A DNA stretch of 64,000 nt from positions 1,736,001-1,800,000 of the forward strand of contig CP145411.1 in NCBI GenBank assembly GCA_036867785.1. The letters are read 5' to 3'. Each line of letters opens with the position of its first letter. Position 1 is the first letter of the stretch. Positions 42,650-55,405 of the stretch are shown here, piece by piece. Below the pieces are notes generated by a model. The model was given only the letters and a program-made list of their open reading frames with translations, did no database searches and was not told the DNA's origin. The DNA comes from Plasmodiophora brassicae. Lineage: Eukaryota > Endomyxa: Phytomyxea > Phytomyxea > Plasmodiophorida. The translations under genes and the position numbers were made by a program.

Positions 42650-45600
42650 TCATGCCGAACTGGACTTGGAGCGTCGGAACATGGCAAAAGCATCATCAGC
42701 GTCGAGCGAGAAATACGCAGACGCATCCACCATCTTGCGGTCGATGAAGGTTCGCACGCGGTCAAGCACGGCGCAGTGCTTCGCGGGTGGCTGAATGTTG
42801 CAGGGCTCTTCAGACCGTCGCTTGCGCTCGGCGTTATGCGACTCCAAACGCTTTCTGAACCTCGCGATGTCGAAGAGAGACTTCAGGTACCGAACCTGAA
42901 GAGACAGGTCCCCGCTCTGGCCGGTAATGATTAGTCTAGCGTTTGCATTCAAAAGCGCCATGACAGACACGCTACCTTATAGATGATAGTCGAAGGAGAC
43001 TTGCAAGCGCTGCACTGAACAGCGTATCGCTCTCGATTGCGACACGAAACGTCTTCGCAAACGCTCCAGCCCTCATTATAAACAGCAACCTGGCGGGCAA
43101 ACAGAAGCCAAGCTTGCTTGATAATCATGGCGATTGACTGATCGTCCTCCAGAGTGCGGCCGCAGGTGCTTGAAGGGCATCTTAGACCACACTGCCCAGA
43201 GGCGAGATCAACGACGCCCTTGAACTCCCACCGGGTACGACAGGACGGGCACGCGATTTCCAGTTTGACCGTCTCCTTGAAAGCCTCGTCATCATCGAAA
43301 TGACGGAAACACACCGATGATTCAAACAGTTCCTACGAACGCTATCAATACGCAACACCAAGGTCAGCTCTACTGTATACCTGATTGGAGCCTACTGGTT
43401 GCACGACAGCCGAGGCAAACTTTGACTTGTCCAACCCGAGGCAGTCAGCGAGGTGCGCAGCGTCAGTTCCTTCAAGGTAGGCACACAGCCGAACGATTGG
43501 TGGTAGCACCTAAACATGATGCATTCGGGTATAAGGAGACGGCGGTGGCGCACTTCAGCGCGCATACCTGTTGGGCGAAATACCACTCAACGTCTATGGA
43601 TAGTTGTTGGGACACATCGAGAACCAATGAAGGATGATAGGCGCGCTGTGCCACAGACTGAAAACGGCTTCAGAAGGTTTGGAGGCGCCATTAGTGAACC
43701 GACCAACCTTGTCGCTAGAGGACTTGCAGATGACGTAGGGAATATGATCACCAACGCGGACAGGAAGCCCTTGCTGGGACATTTGCAGCGCCACACAGAC
43801 ATGAGGTTGGGATTTCGCGTCCGGATAATCCGATGGAGGCTTCGAGAGACCCTACGAAGACGCTGCTTAGAAAAGGATTTCCATGTTTCGTGGCAGAACG
43901 GCCAAACTTTGGTGATGACAAAATCATTAAGTGGGATCGTGTTGGTTCTAGCAGCCTCAGCAAGACGCGACAGGTAAGAGTGGATGGCGTCAACGCATTC
44001 GTCGCGAGAACTGCCGCTCAGGATGTTGTCGATGACGAACTCACTTGTACGCTTCGATAACGGGCACCAATCACGGCGAACCATTTCCAATCCACGCACC
44101 TGAACAGGACACTAATTACCAACAGGAACGCGATTAGGTATGTAAACATGTCCTTACTTCTCGTTTGCAAATGATTTCACCATCTCTTTCAGTCGCAACG
44201 AGAGCGGCGTATTTCTTCTTTTGCAGCAGCAGAAGCGCCTTGAACACGTAGTCAATCTCGATCTCCAAAGTCTTGTATAGCTTGTTAACAGACCCCTTGA
44301 TGTCGTTTCCAAGATGCATGACTCTGGATCGGGTGATTAGAGACAGCAAAGAACACACGATATCCTGCGTACTGCTTCCAGTCAGTTGACTGTGTCGATA
44401 CGCACACCGAATCCGTGTCTCCGTCTAAGGGAATCATATCGCCGTTATCAACACTATCGACGGAAACCCACTGCCAATGTTCCTACATATGACTTTGTGC
44501 CCCATAGACTCGATAAGTTCCACAGTACTGGAGAGAATGTGCCGTCCTTGGGAAGTAACCAGGGCTGCCAACGGTTTGCAGTAGAAGCGCGAATAGACGA
44601 ACCCGAGGCACCCGTACATGGAATTTGCGACGAGCTTCAAGGCCTGCGAGACGGGCGAATTAGTAAACAGAGACGCATGCTCGGGTCCACGTTATTGCCT
44701 GTTGACGTATATCATACTCTTGCCGCTTGACTGGGTTCTTTTCGTTTTTGAGCATCGTTTTCACGGATCGACGCCTGTCCACCAAACGGCGAATCACACG
44801 GGGAAGTATACCCTCCGGCGCTGAGGGGACAGGGAGACTAGCCATTCCATTCTCGTCCAGCTGTAGAGGAGTCAGCGTTCGACAAAATCACAAGAACTCC
44901 ATACTGACCTGCCAATGCTGAATGGTCGTAAAGCAAATGTTGAACTCCTGAATGATTGACGGATACAGGCTGTTGAAGTCAAGCATCAAAACATATTTGT
45001 CGTAGAACCCCTTTACAGGTTCCAGGACCAGGCCCCCGGAATACGCAGGCTTCCTTCTTTTAGAATTCGTCTACAACAGACACGTTGGAAGCCATACATT
45101 GCAAACGAGAGAAACAGCATCATACAGCTTCACTAGGTGGACACTCAGACTGATCTCGCTCCTGGCGTTCCTTGCGTGTGAATTTCTCAGGTACAATATA
45201 CCTGAAGGACGCCTGTTATGGCGCAATGATTGTGCAGAGCATACCTACACCTACTTGTTTCGATGAAACTCGTGAAGAAGAAGAAACTCAATGCGTTGAG
45301 CACGGGCCGACTGAAGAGACCGGGCCCAAGTATGTCCACCAAGACACGTAAGTTGCTTGCTCAGTGGCAAAACCTGACGTTTTTCGTTAGTAATGAGTTG
45401 AAGGAAGAGTCATTTGCGCAAACCTGTAGATGGAACATTAATCGTAGAGCCAGGTAGGCGTCATTGCCACAATGGCGAACGACTTCAATGATATCAGAAG
45501 TTGATAACATCATTTTCTCGACACAGATATCGTCGCGACTGAAACGTACGGAACCGTATCAGAGGGGGCCTTGACAATACAGCATACCCGATGATTAGCC

Positions 45601-48600
45601 TACCGGATACCAAGGACAACTTCCGATAGGTGTCCCAGGTCGTAGCTAGTTTCTTTTGACAAGACTTCCTTCGCGAACTGGCTAGTATCGCAGAAGAGTC
45701 GTCCCCCAGACACGGCAACAATTGAAGACATCCCATCGTTAGCTGCCTTCGTCCTTGGTTGACGACTCCGCCTTAGCCGACCCAGCTGCATCCCATTGTC
45801 AGGATCTTCGTGACGAGTAGCACGGAGTAGTACACACCTTAGACCATTGACCAATGTGATGGAATCCAATCCGGGAAAGGACAATATCCAGAGTTGCACT
45901 GCCAGACATTTGCGTCAACGTTTCGGAAGCAACGTAAGATATAAGCATACCCAAACAAGCCATGCCCAACTATAACGTCCGGATCGAGTGCATGCAGTCT
46001 TGCCAACATGAGCGACAGAAGCGCTCGCTCAGACGGGGAACATGTAATAGGTAGTTTCTGCATGAGACCCAACAAACCCAACGAATTAAACACGACCGGG
46101 TGCATTGTCACAATGGTACTGACGTTATGAGCGATAGTCGCAATGAGGTCAGGAGGCCATGACCCTCCAGACAGTGGTCGCACGATAGAGAAGGCCTCCG
46201 TTGGATCGGTTTGGTCAGTTGGTGAATCAACTGCGACGTCGTTGTGGAACAGGCCAGTAACAGCAACGATCTCATTGACGTGCGTATCGCTATTGAAGAC
46301 GCATGTGATATTAAGGGAAAGAACAGACACTGAGGGTGGAGGACGGTCTAAAGAACCCGTTTCAACGTTCCCCAGCCAAGACACGGATTGAATGACGAAT
46401 ACCTTCAATCTTTGTAACGTTTTTCGGAGAGCTGGTGGTAAACTCTGCCTTGCACCACGTGAGAGAAGCGGAGCTCTCAGTAACGTTCGTGATCCGCAGC
46501 CATTGAGGACCCATCAGATCGCGCTGCGCGTGAGAAAATTCAATACGCATGTTCAAGCATCAGACGGAAACCGTGTTCACCTTAAGCAAGAACAACTCCA
46601 ATGTCGAGGTTTTCGTTCCGAACACGTGCGAGAACGTCGTACCGCGTAAATCTCTAACCCATGTTCAGTACACAACGGTGGGCACCACACCGAGAGGCGG
46701 ACCGCGGTAGATCAGGGAGAGCGGCGGAATAGACGACCTTCATAACGTCCGCCTCAAGTGGTACCTTGCCGTCTAAGCACAAAGGAGTGTTTAAGCGCAA
46801 TAGATTGTCGAGATTCCAACGACTCTTACCCGGGTTGTCGAAATTGTACTTCCGTCGTACTGCAACATGAATACAAATTAGCGAAATGAACACATACAGA
46901 AGTTCCGACTGTCAGACCGAAATTTGTCGCCCAACGGGAGATGCCATGTTTACGAGCAATTTCCCCGAACTCTTCCCAAACCATTTTCGGTTCGACCTCT
47001 TGGTCAGTAACGCTGTTCTCATCATTAGCGTCTGGGCACACGTCTGATCAGATATCAGGCATCCAGTGTCGCCCCGCGGAGGCACTGACCAGCAAGAACA
47101 TGGGAACGTGGCCCGACGTAAACGTTGCGATCGATATTCTCAACAGTTATACAGCAGCTAACGAAACGATTTGGTTCGCTCTTGAGTGCCGTCTTGCCAA
47201 AGAGATAAACGCGGCCTGCGCGCAAGTAAGAACAAACGATTCGACGAGGTAGGTACGGATGTACAACCAGGGAGTTGCGGATCCTCGTACGCATCCAGCC
47301 AATAGAGTTCCAACGATCCAGAGTCATCAAGAAGGTTCGATACCTGAGACAAACCAGCTGTAAGTACAAGCGTGCAACGCTGCGCAACGAAGAGCTCAAC
47401 GAACATTGACAGAAGCAGGCGGACCCGTATTCGTCGCCTGATTTGCCGGCGCCTGTGCACCGCTTTGCATCCATGTCGAAGTCACCGTAGGCAGTGCAGA
47501 TGTAACAACAGCTGCGCGTTTACGATCAGTCATGCAAACGTTCAGCTGCTATGCAAACCTACGAGGAGGCGGAGCGATCGGAACTGCGGGTTCCGCTTTC
47601 CTGGTGACCACACCGTCTTCCTCGTGTGATGGCGGCAAACTGACAGACGCGTCATTGTTTGCATCCAGGGTTGCATCGCCATTGCCACTGGAATCCGCGT
47701 TCGCCGTCGACAGGACCTGTGTAGGAACCGTTTCCGGCAGCGCTACAGCAGGTGGCAACACGTCATGAGAATTTGGATGCCGTGATGCAGGCCTTTCTTC
47801 TTGGGAAATCGGCTTAGAAGCCTTAGTGGCCTGCGCGCGTCCTGAAGGTCGCCATCCAATGAGGGCTTAAATAATTCAGTAACGTTTGCAGCTTCATACC
47901 AACGCGCTCCATCGCTGCAGCCTGATGAACCTTCTCGATCTGATGCGCTTGCCCAAACAGTGCCAATTCTTGAGTGTCGATCGTGTCAGGCTGACAAGGT
48001 TGCCCATCATCATTGTCGTCCGGGTTCTCAAGCAGGTCATCTAGCAGGCTCTGATGTGCCATTTCCGTCTGAGCCAGGAGCCTACTCCACCGTTAGGTTC
48101 AGATACCCGTAAACGGTATGCCTGAGGGATGTTACGCAGCGGTAGATACGGGCTTGAGTTGATCAGGCTTTGGTGGCGCTTGTGGCAGGAACGCAGACGC
48201 CAATGGTTTCGCAGGGGCATCGGTCTGCATGCAAATTAATAACACGACAGCAGGGACGGCAGAATCCTTAAGAGGTACCTTGCGAGACCGTTTATGGGCT
48301 CGAGCGTTTACATTGGTCACTTCCTTATCGTCGGGATCCTCCTGCTCCCAGTCATCTTCTCCATTGTCAACGTATCTAAGTATGTGCGATCAACGACTAT
48401 CCATCATGTGAACAAACAGAACAATACGCACCCATGCCCGTCATCGACAATGAACGAATCACAGTTTCCGCGGCGCCGGCTCGATACGACACGATCATAC
48501 TCATCCTCGGATACCGATTCGTAGACGAGATCGTCGTTCAGCTGTGAGGCGCATGTCAGCAACGCACATGGCACCCGGGACCGCCACCCACCCACCTGCA

Positions 48601-48685
48601 GCTGGTCGAGCTGGCGCTTGCCTGTCTTCTTCGCGTTGGCGATGGCCACCAGCGCGGATGCCCGACGGTTGCCGTCCTTCGTCAT
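42650..48685 (-). CDS. POLA1: DNA polymerase alpha catalytic subunit
   Basis: A long gene broken by many short introns; I give the span rather than every exon. It starts at ATG 48685 ([20 protein letters not shown]) with the family's amino segment ending [14 protein letters not shown]. The exonuclease-like domain has [15 protein letters not shown]. Polymerase motifs are complete: [16 protein letters not shown] (near 44970), [13 protein letters not shown] (44640) and GDTDSV (44420), followed by [20 protein letters not shown] and [21 protein letters not shown]. The carboxyl end carries the two zinc-binding clusters ([10 protein letters not shown] ... [18 protein letters not shown] ... CSAC) that bind subunit B. 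With primase it makes RNA-DNA primers for replication. The stop at 42650 lies 23 bp from the PIBF1 stop. Confidence 0.9.
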
Positions 48686-49265
48686 GAAACCCGTGCAGCA
48701 GCCAATGGACGGCGTCCCCCCAAAAATCGGACGCCCCCTCCCGCGCAAACCACGCTTTCGCGCGCGGTTCCGCTGGGTATACGAGAAGTTGCGCATGGAG
48801 TGAGTCGCATGCATGATGAAGCTGTCGCGAACAAACCACGTTCCTGTCGGTCTGCATGGCGTGCGGCAGTGTCGGCATAAGAGGCCACTCGGTTTCATAC
48901 AATAAAAATCCGATCGTTAATTGCAAGCGTTTGTTTATAAATTGTGGCATCGCTCTAGAGTGTCATGTTAAATCTGGCAGACGCGAAGAGAAGCACGACA
49001 CAGAACCACCGGGCCTCGTTATTGGTAACCGTGAGCTTCATCGGACGTGGCTGCACTCTGTTCTAGTAAACAACCGAATCTTGACTATTTATTGTCTTAT
49101 GCGAGCGTCTCGCGCACATGGATGCACGCAATCACATTCTGCGAACCGCATGATGCGGATTGTAGACGAATCTCTGGTTTTGAGGACGCATGTTCTGCAG
49201 CCACAGACAGGAAACGAAGTCTCACGAGTTCCAACATGTTTGCAAACCCCATGTCCGATGAAAGC
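48686..49265. other. Gap between POLA1 and the AFG2-like gene
   Basis: 580 bp. The part near 48686-48900 is presumably the POLA1 promoter and the rest the AFG2 3' region. AT-rich patches occur near 48900-48950. No gene recognised. Confidence 0.4.
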
Positions 49266-51696
49266 TCAACGGGCACGAGACTTGTGGAATTCCGAGTACG
49301 ACTGCCGGAGTGTTTCACTGAGGCCCGGATGAACTCGCGATATGGCCGCATGGAGGTCGCCCATTTGCTAACATGGCGCAGTGAGTAAAACAGTAACAGA
49401 CAGTGGCGAATGTGAACGCACGACTGATTTGCTGTCGAGGTCTCGTCGAAGGGCGTTGATCGCAGCTTCACGGCAAACACTCTCGATCTCGGCACCCGTG
49501 TACCCCTTGAGTAATTCACACGATACGGCCTCGAGGTCAACGTCAGGAGCGAGCGGCATGCCTCGAGTATGCACTTCGACAATAGCGCGTCGCCCGAGTG
49601 CATCAGGTTCGGGAACCTGGAGATATCCAGGTAATCAGATGCCAGCAGCACCCAAATTGGGATCGACGGTTACGAAGACGATTTGGTCGAACCGACCGGG
49701 ACGAAGCAGGGCGTCGTCAAGCATCTTGGGGCGGTTTGTTGTGGCTACGACTAGGATCTGTGATGCGCTTCCGACCCCATCCATCTCATTCAGCAGAGTA
49801 GACAGCACCTACAGTTGAAACCTGAGTAACGTGCCATGGCAACAAAGAGCACGAACAAACTGACCCGACGTTGGACATTGTTGCCATCAGAAGCTGAAGC
49901 GCGATTAGTGACAATGGCGTCAATTTCGTCCAGAATGATCATGCACGGGGCATTATCACGAGCACGACGAAACACATCCCGGATGCATCGTTCCGCTTCA
50001 CCGACAAACGCGGAATACACGCGAGCCGGGTCCAGCAGCAGAATGGACCACTGGTCTGATGTACTTCCAACCAGCGCTCTGGCTAGGGTCGTCTTGGCGC
50101 ATCCAGGTGGCCCTAGAAAACGTTAGAACGGGCCTGGTACACAATCTACTCGACCTACCGTAAAGAAGGATGCCACGAGGACGATCGATGCCCATATGGG
50201 AATATACCTCAGGATACAGCATGGGGCCCTCGATGATTGTCCTCAGTGTCGTCTTTACACGATCAAGGCCGCCAATATCATCCCACTACATTGCCATGAT
50301 CAACGCTGCTGTCGGCGCGAGCATGAAATCATTACAAGACCTTCGCAGGCTTAACTGGCACGGCAAACTCCTTCCGAGATGACGACGCTGGGATCCGATG
50401 CAGTGCGCCGTTAAGGTCGTCATTACACACTTGCGTCCGTCCGTCACTTAGCGCCACAAGCGATGCCTCCTGGGCGACCTACAAACCGCATATAAGTACC
50501 AGAGACGCATGTGACAGCGCGCACAAGTCGGCAACCTGTCGCAGATCGGATCCAGTGTAGCCCACCGCCTTCGATGCACACATCTCGATCGCATCGGCGC
50601 CAACCTTCGGCAAATACAATGACAGGACGGCAGATCGTTGGGCAACGTCTCCAGCAGTAACGCCGATCTCGTAGTCAAATCGCCCCGGCCGCCTCAGTGC
50701 CAGATCGAGCGAGTCGACGTTGGCCGCCACGCCAATTACAATAGAGCCAGAGGCCGTAGCGCCTTGATCCATACAAACCAGAAGCTGCCCTAACAGTCTA
50801 CGGCGGTCCCGGTCCCGACCACCGATCGCATCGATGGCATCGATGACGATCACGCCGTCAAGGCCCACATGATCGAATACAGACACCAGCGCGCGTTCGG
50901 CAGCGCCAGGCGTTGCCATGGCAGACAGAGCTCTGCCATCAAGCCGAGCAACTTGTGTCTGGCCCAATTGGCACAGCGCAGAATCAACCAGCAATGTCTT
51001 GCCGGAACCACTCGGCCCATGCACGATGACGCCACGCGGACGCCAACGAGGGTCCAGAGACAACAACGACACCAAACGGGGGAAGGCGTCACCAAGCGCC
51101 TCAACTCTTTCAAACACGGCGCCGGTCTGGATCGGATGCATAACAGGCGGCTCTCGGCAAAGCACAATATTCGTCGATGAAGTGAGAATTACAGGCGACG
51201 CGGACGGTTTGCACGACTGGATGCGGCAGGGGACCGGAGGACGACCACGCCACAACACCAGCGACAACGTGGAGCCAGGTTCAACAACAACATCCTGGCG
51301 GTGAAGCGCAGATCGAAGAATGGAGGCGGAAAGCAACTCGAACTCATGGTCCGGAATGACGACATCCACGTGGAACGCGGCCGACAAGCGAGGCAGGGCG
51401 CGCAACACGCCAGGCATGCGCTGGGCATTCCGTCCAGGCAGGCAGTGATGCCCGGGGCTCGGAACCGACGACAGTACGATCACTTCGTCAACAGGCGACG
51501 TGGTCGACGACAACGGGATCGGATGCGCCGGGCCCAGCATGCGCCGCCCGGCCTCCGTCGTGAACTCGACGGCGGCGCCCAGCGCCATCTTGCCATTCGC
51601 GAACATCGAAGCGGGGACGAGGATGGCCCCGACGCTGACGACATCGTCGTGGTCGCCGGCGACGACGGCCACGCACGGCAGCGCTCCCGACGCCAT
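49266..51696 (-). CDS. AFG2: AFG2/SPATA5-type double AAA ATPase
   Basis: Six short introns (49-57 nt class) link fragments into one protein starting at ATG 51696 ([14 protein letters not shown]) and ending HKSRAR. D1 has Walker [10 protein letters not shown], but its Walker B reads VIVIDAID, with alanine replacing the catalytic glutamate. D2 is complete: [10 protein letters not shown] (rebuilt across an intron), [57 protein letters not shown], and [18 protein letters not shown]2 releases shuttling factor Rlp24 from pre-60S ribosomes. D2 probably does most of the ATP hydrolysis here. Assignment to AFG2A or AFG2B is not possible by eye. Confidence 0.85.
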
Positions 51697-51734
51697 CCCG
51701 ATCCGACCAATTGCAGTCTGCGGAAAAGAAGGCC

Positions 51735-51806
51735 CTGAAACGCGAATCCGCGCCTGTTGCGGACTGTACACTGAAACGCGAATCCGCGCCTCGCACGGAC
51801 TGCACA
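51735..51806. repeat. Two 36-bp direct repeats in a divergent promoter
   Basis: Copies 51735-51770 and 51771-51806 both open with CTGAAACGCGAATCCGCGCC and end in a GGACTG-ACA block. They lie in the 182 bp between the AFG2 start and the start of the QPPDG-repeat gene, so they may be control elements for one or both. Confidence 0.85.
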
Positions 51807-51878
51807 GTTTTCGTCCACAGTCCAGACGGCTGGCGAAGGCCGTGGGGCAGATTGTGCGTAGGGCGGAAGTGGTCGATG

Positions 51879-54800
51879 ATGGCGTCCGGTGCTGGCCCGG
51901 GCGAGGTCGTTGCGGGGGCGGCGACTGGCGCGTCGTCGTGCACGGTGCCGCAGCCTCCCGACGGCGCCGTCATCGGGTGTGGCCAGGAACACGACGCGCT
52001 GACCGTCTGCCACCCGTGGATGAACCTGGGCGTTGCCACGGTCGCCCAAGTACGTCGAATCGAAAAATCCCGCCCGCGTACGAATGGCTGATATGTGCTA
52101 GTTGAACGATTATATTCAGTCAGTGTTGCACGCCGAACCGCCTGTCTGCGAAGCCGTTATGGAAGACGTCGACAACGTCGCCCCGGTGCCGGTGTTGATG
52201 CCCGATCCCCGACGGCCTGTTGCGGAGGCGGCCCCGATTGAAACCGACTCTGCCCCGCAACCTGACAACGTGGACCACAATGCTGCCCCAGACGTGCAAG
52301 TCGTCCAAGCACAACGCGTCTATCCAGCTACGTATTTGGCACCCCCACCCGACCAGGTCCATTTCTTTCGTCTTCGTCTGGTTGACCGAGTTTATCGATT
52401 GTGTTTCACGTCATTCTCGATATTGCGCTTGTCAGAAACCTTCCGGCTTGACTAACATGTGGCACCCGGGGGATTGTCAGAACGTGGACGTTGCCCGGCT
52501 CCAGTTCTACCAGCAGACGGCGTCGATCCTGGCACCGAGCACGTTGCAGGCAGCGTCCATGTCCGTGGCCAGCATGGTGGTCAGCGACCCGAACCTGCTC
52601 GATTCCGTAACGCGCGTCATGTGCCTGGCCACCCTGTTCTGAGCTAAACGTGCTGCCGTTGCTGCCTGCTGGCCTCAGGTGCGATCCAGTGCCGTTGCCT
52701 GTCGGGCGCCACAGCCACCCGATGGCCGATGGCTGGGCTGCGGCCAGGCTGAGCACTATCCAGTCTGCTGTCTAGCGTGGGCCCAACAAGTACGGGCAAA
52801 TGCGGGTGTCGTACTTGCCAGATCAGTGCTGACGCGTACCCAGGGATTGACGCATGCGGACCAGATACAGCCGTACCTCAAGCAAGTCAACGCTGGCTTA
52901 GCGTCGACAGCAGCGCTGTCGGGAAACCGACTATGCTCCATGCGGCAACCGCCCGTGGCCGGGCAAACAGGAGCGCTGCGCAAAGGCTGTGGCCAGGCGG
53001 CACACCCCGACCAAGTCTGTGCCAGCTGGCTGGCGCAGGGCGTGTTCACGCTGCTGGAAGCGCGCCAGAAACTTCTGGAATGGAAGAAGCAGACCCCTGC
53101 GCAGACTGTCAAAAGCGAGCCCAGGTCGTCTAACTTCTCACGAAGACGCCCATTGCGATGTGCTCTGACCGTACAATGTCAGGGTTCGTAAACGCCCTGA
53201 CCGGGATCGATGTATCGTGCCGCAGCCTCCGGACGGCGCTGTTCGCGGATGCTCTTCGTCAGGCCATCATCGTGGCGAGGTGTGCGACGCCTGGAAGGGC
53301 CGAGGAATCACAACGTTCCCGGAGATTCGCGAGTTCCTGATGAACTGGCACAAGGACCATCCGGATTCGAACCGGAAGCCATGCACCTTCGTGCAGCCGC
53401 CGGACGGCGTGCTTCGCGGGTGTGGTGCTCCTCATCACAAGGGCCGGGTGTGCGGGTCGTGGGCCGAGCACGGTATCCTGTCGAGGCAGGACGCTCTGAA
53501 CAAGCTTCGCGAGGACAAAGGCGACACGAAGGTCAAACTGTTCAAGTCCAGGTCGGATGCTGAAAAGCTGTGCAACCTGCCGCAGCCGCCGGACGGGCGG
53601 GTCATCGGATGCGGCGAACCGTTCCATCGGATGAACGTGTGCGATAGCTGGGTGGCGTTCGGCGTGCCAAACCGTGAAGGTGTTAAGGTACCTGGTCTCG
53701 TCCGTGCTCTGTCGCGTTCTGCTGCATGTAACGGCGCCCTGGTTAGACGTATGTGGACAAGTATCGCAGTGATCATGGCATCACTGGGACTCTGGCGAGA
53801 GTATGCCGTGCGCTTCAACCACCTGATGGGCGCATTAAGGGTTGCGGTCTCGGATGGCATCGTGGTGCTTGCCCTACCTGGAAGGTCGACGCTGTCAACT
53901 TGCAGCGTGACGCCGTTTCATTCTAATCACACGCTTCTGTAGGCGCTTGGCCTTAATGATCGTAAGTCCATGCAGGAGTACATACGGTCGTTCATCAGCA
54001 AGTCGGATGGGCCGTCGGACGGCGACAGGCTGATTGGCCCACAAACCCGGTCTAGCCACCTGGGCATATCCCGTGTCAGCAAGTTTCCCGAGTTTAGTCA
54101 GGATCGAGATAGCAGCGTGCGCCTGTTCCTGGAAGGCGACTTTGACCGATCCGTGCACGAGCTGACGAAACGGTCAGGTGTTTGGACCACTTTTTATCGG
54201 CGTTGTTTGCTGACGTCCGTCGCAGGATCCGGAAGGATCCCGACAATGCCAAGCTGTACAACAACCGAGGCGTGGTGTATGCCGAGCGCGGCTGGCCTGA
54301 TCTGGCTCTTCGTGACTGGGCCAAGGCCGTCCTGTTGGACCCGTCGTTGGCGGACGCGTACGCCAATCGCGCCCTGGGACGCGTCGGCGTATGCAAACCC
54401 GTGCTGGCCTCGGATGATTGCAAATCGGCCATGGCTTTGCTGCGTGACGACCCGGACGAGGACGTCCTCATGACCCTGGCCATGGCGTTGTACGAGACTG
54501 GCGACTTTGACGGCTGCCTAGCGGAGTGTACCAAGGTGCATGGGGGTGCTCAGGGTTGCCCCTAGGAACGTTGCCCCCCTGACCGTCCAACACAGGTTCT
54601 GGACATATCGTCGGATTCCGTCCAAGCCAGGACGTTGACGGGATTGGCGTACGGTGCCAAGAAGCAATACGTGGACGCAGCGGAAATGTTCGAAGCCGCC
54701 CTGGAGCTGTCTCCTGACAATGCGCGCCTGTCCCAGCTGCTCGGCCTAGCGCGAAAGAAACTGGACCCGAACGCGGCGCCCTCGGGGGACGCGGACCAGC

Positions 54801-54988
54801 CCGGGAGAGCGCCGTCCGCCAGCGGCAGCGTCGTCGGGAGCGACCAGGAAACGCTGAGCGACTTCGACCAGTCCGACCTGGACGACGACGCCATGCCCCT
54901 GGACGACGACGACGAGTTCGACCGGCAGTCGAACGCCGCGGAGGACGACGACACGCTCAGCGACGAGGTCACCGATGACGACGGCTAA
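51879..54988 (+). CDS. Protein with seven unrecognised CCHC 'QPPDG' repeats followed by TPRs
   Basis: Ten exons (51879-52049, 52102-52356, 52436-52615, 52679-52789, 52844-53124, 53183-53687, 53747-53884, 53943-54179, 54236-54535, 54596-54988) join to 856 residues. Seven times the pattern C-x3-QPPDG-x3-GCG-x3-H-x3-4-C-x2-W appears, starting at residues 21, 210, 269, 343, 400, 463 and 521. The third copy has an insertion and the fourth reads GCS. Each is followed by G[IV] and an amphipathic helix (for example FPEIREFLMNWHKD; RQDALNKLRED), giving units of about 57-63 residues in the array. Three Cys and one His per unit suggest zinc binding. Residues about 625-780 hold TPR helices (NAKLYNNRGVVYAERGWPDL; KKQYVDAAEMFEAALELSPD), and the tail is strongly acidic. 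No signal peptide. I do not recognise the repeat; a protein-interaction scaffold is the natural guess. Confidence 0.8.
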
Positions 54989-55405
54989 CAGCGCTCTACC
55001 TAGCATGGACACAGTACAGGAGCGTCCCATGTATTTATCGATGCCGTCAGCCCTTTTACCGATGCGCATCCGCGTCACATCCATCAGGCGTACGTTCGGC
55101 GCAGGCCCAGTTGAGGATAGTATCTGGGCAGGAGCCGCTGGAAGGCCCCCCTGGCCGCTGTGATGAGCAGCAGGCAGCACCCGGCACGGGTCGTCGTTCG
55201 TCACAGGGTATCGGACGCGCGTCGAGATCGGCGATTGGGCAATAATTCTCGATTCGCTCTCGAGGCCCACAGACGCCACACGCGACTCCAGAAGTACGGT
55301 CGAAACGTCGTCCGAGAGGCCCGCGCCTGGCTGCCACACTGTTCCAGACGTCGTTCGCGTGCCTGCCTCGGGAGAAGTCCCCCGTTGGTCCAGCGCGGGT
55401 GGGCG
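54989..55405. other. Gap before the HypX-like gene
   Basis: 417 bp, presumed promoter. No gene or RNA recognised. Confidence 0.4.

Noticed and set aside
50483-50503. A 21-nt intron that would join two AFG2 fragments
   Set aside because: Using the upstream donor instead gives a normal 57-nt intron and restores [16 protein letters not shown] exactly as in other AAA domains.
53350-53375. A tRNA T-arm-like GGATTCGAACC sequence
   Set aside because: It lies inside coding sequence of the QPPDG gene and no cloverleaf can be built around it.
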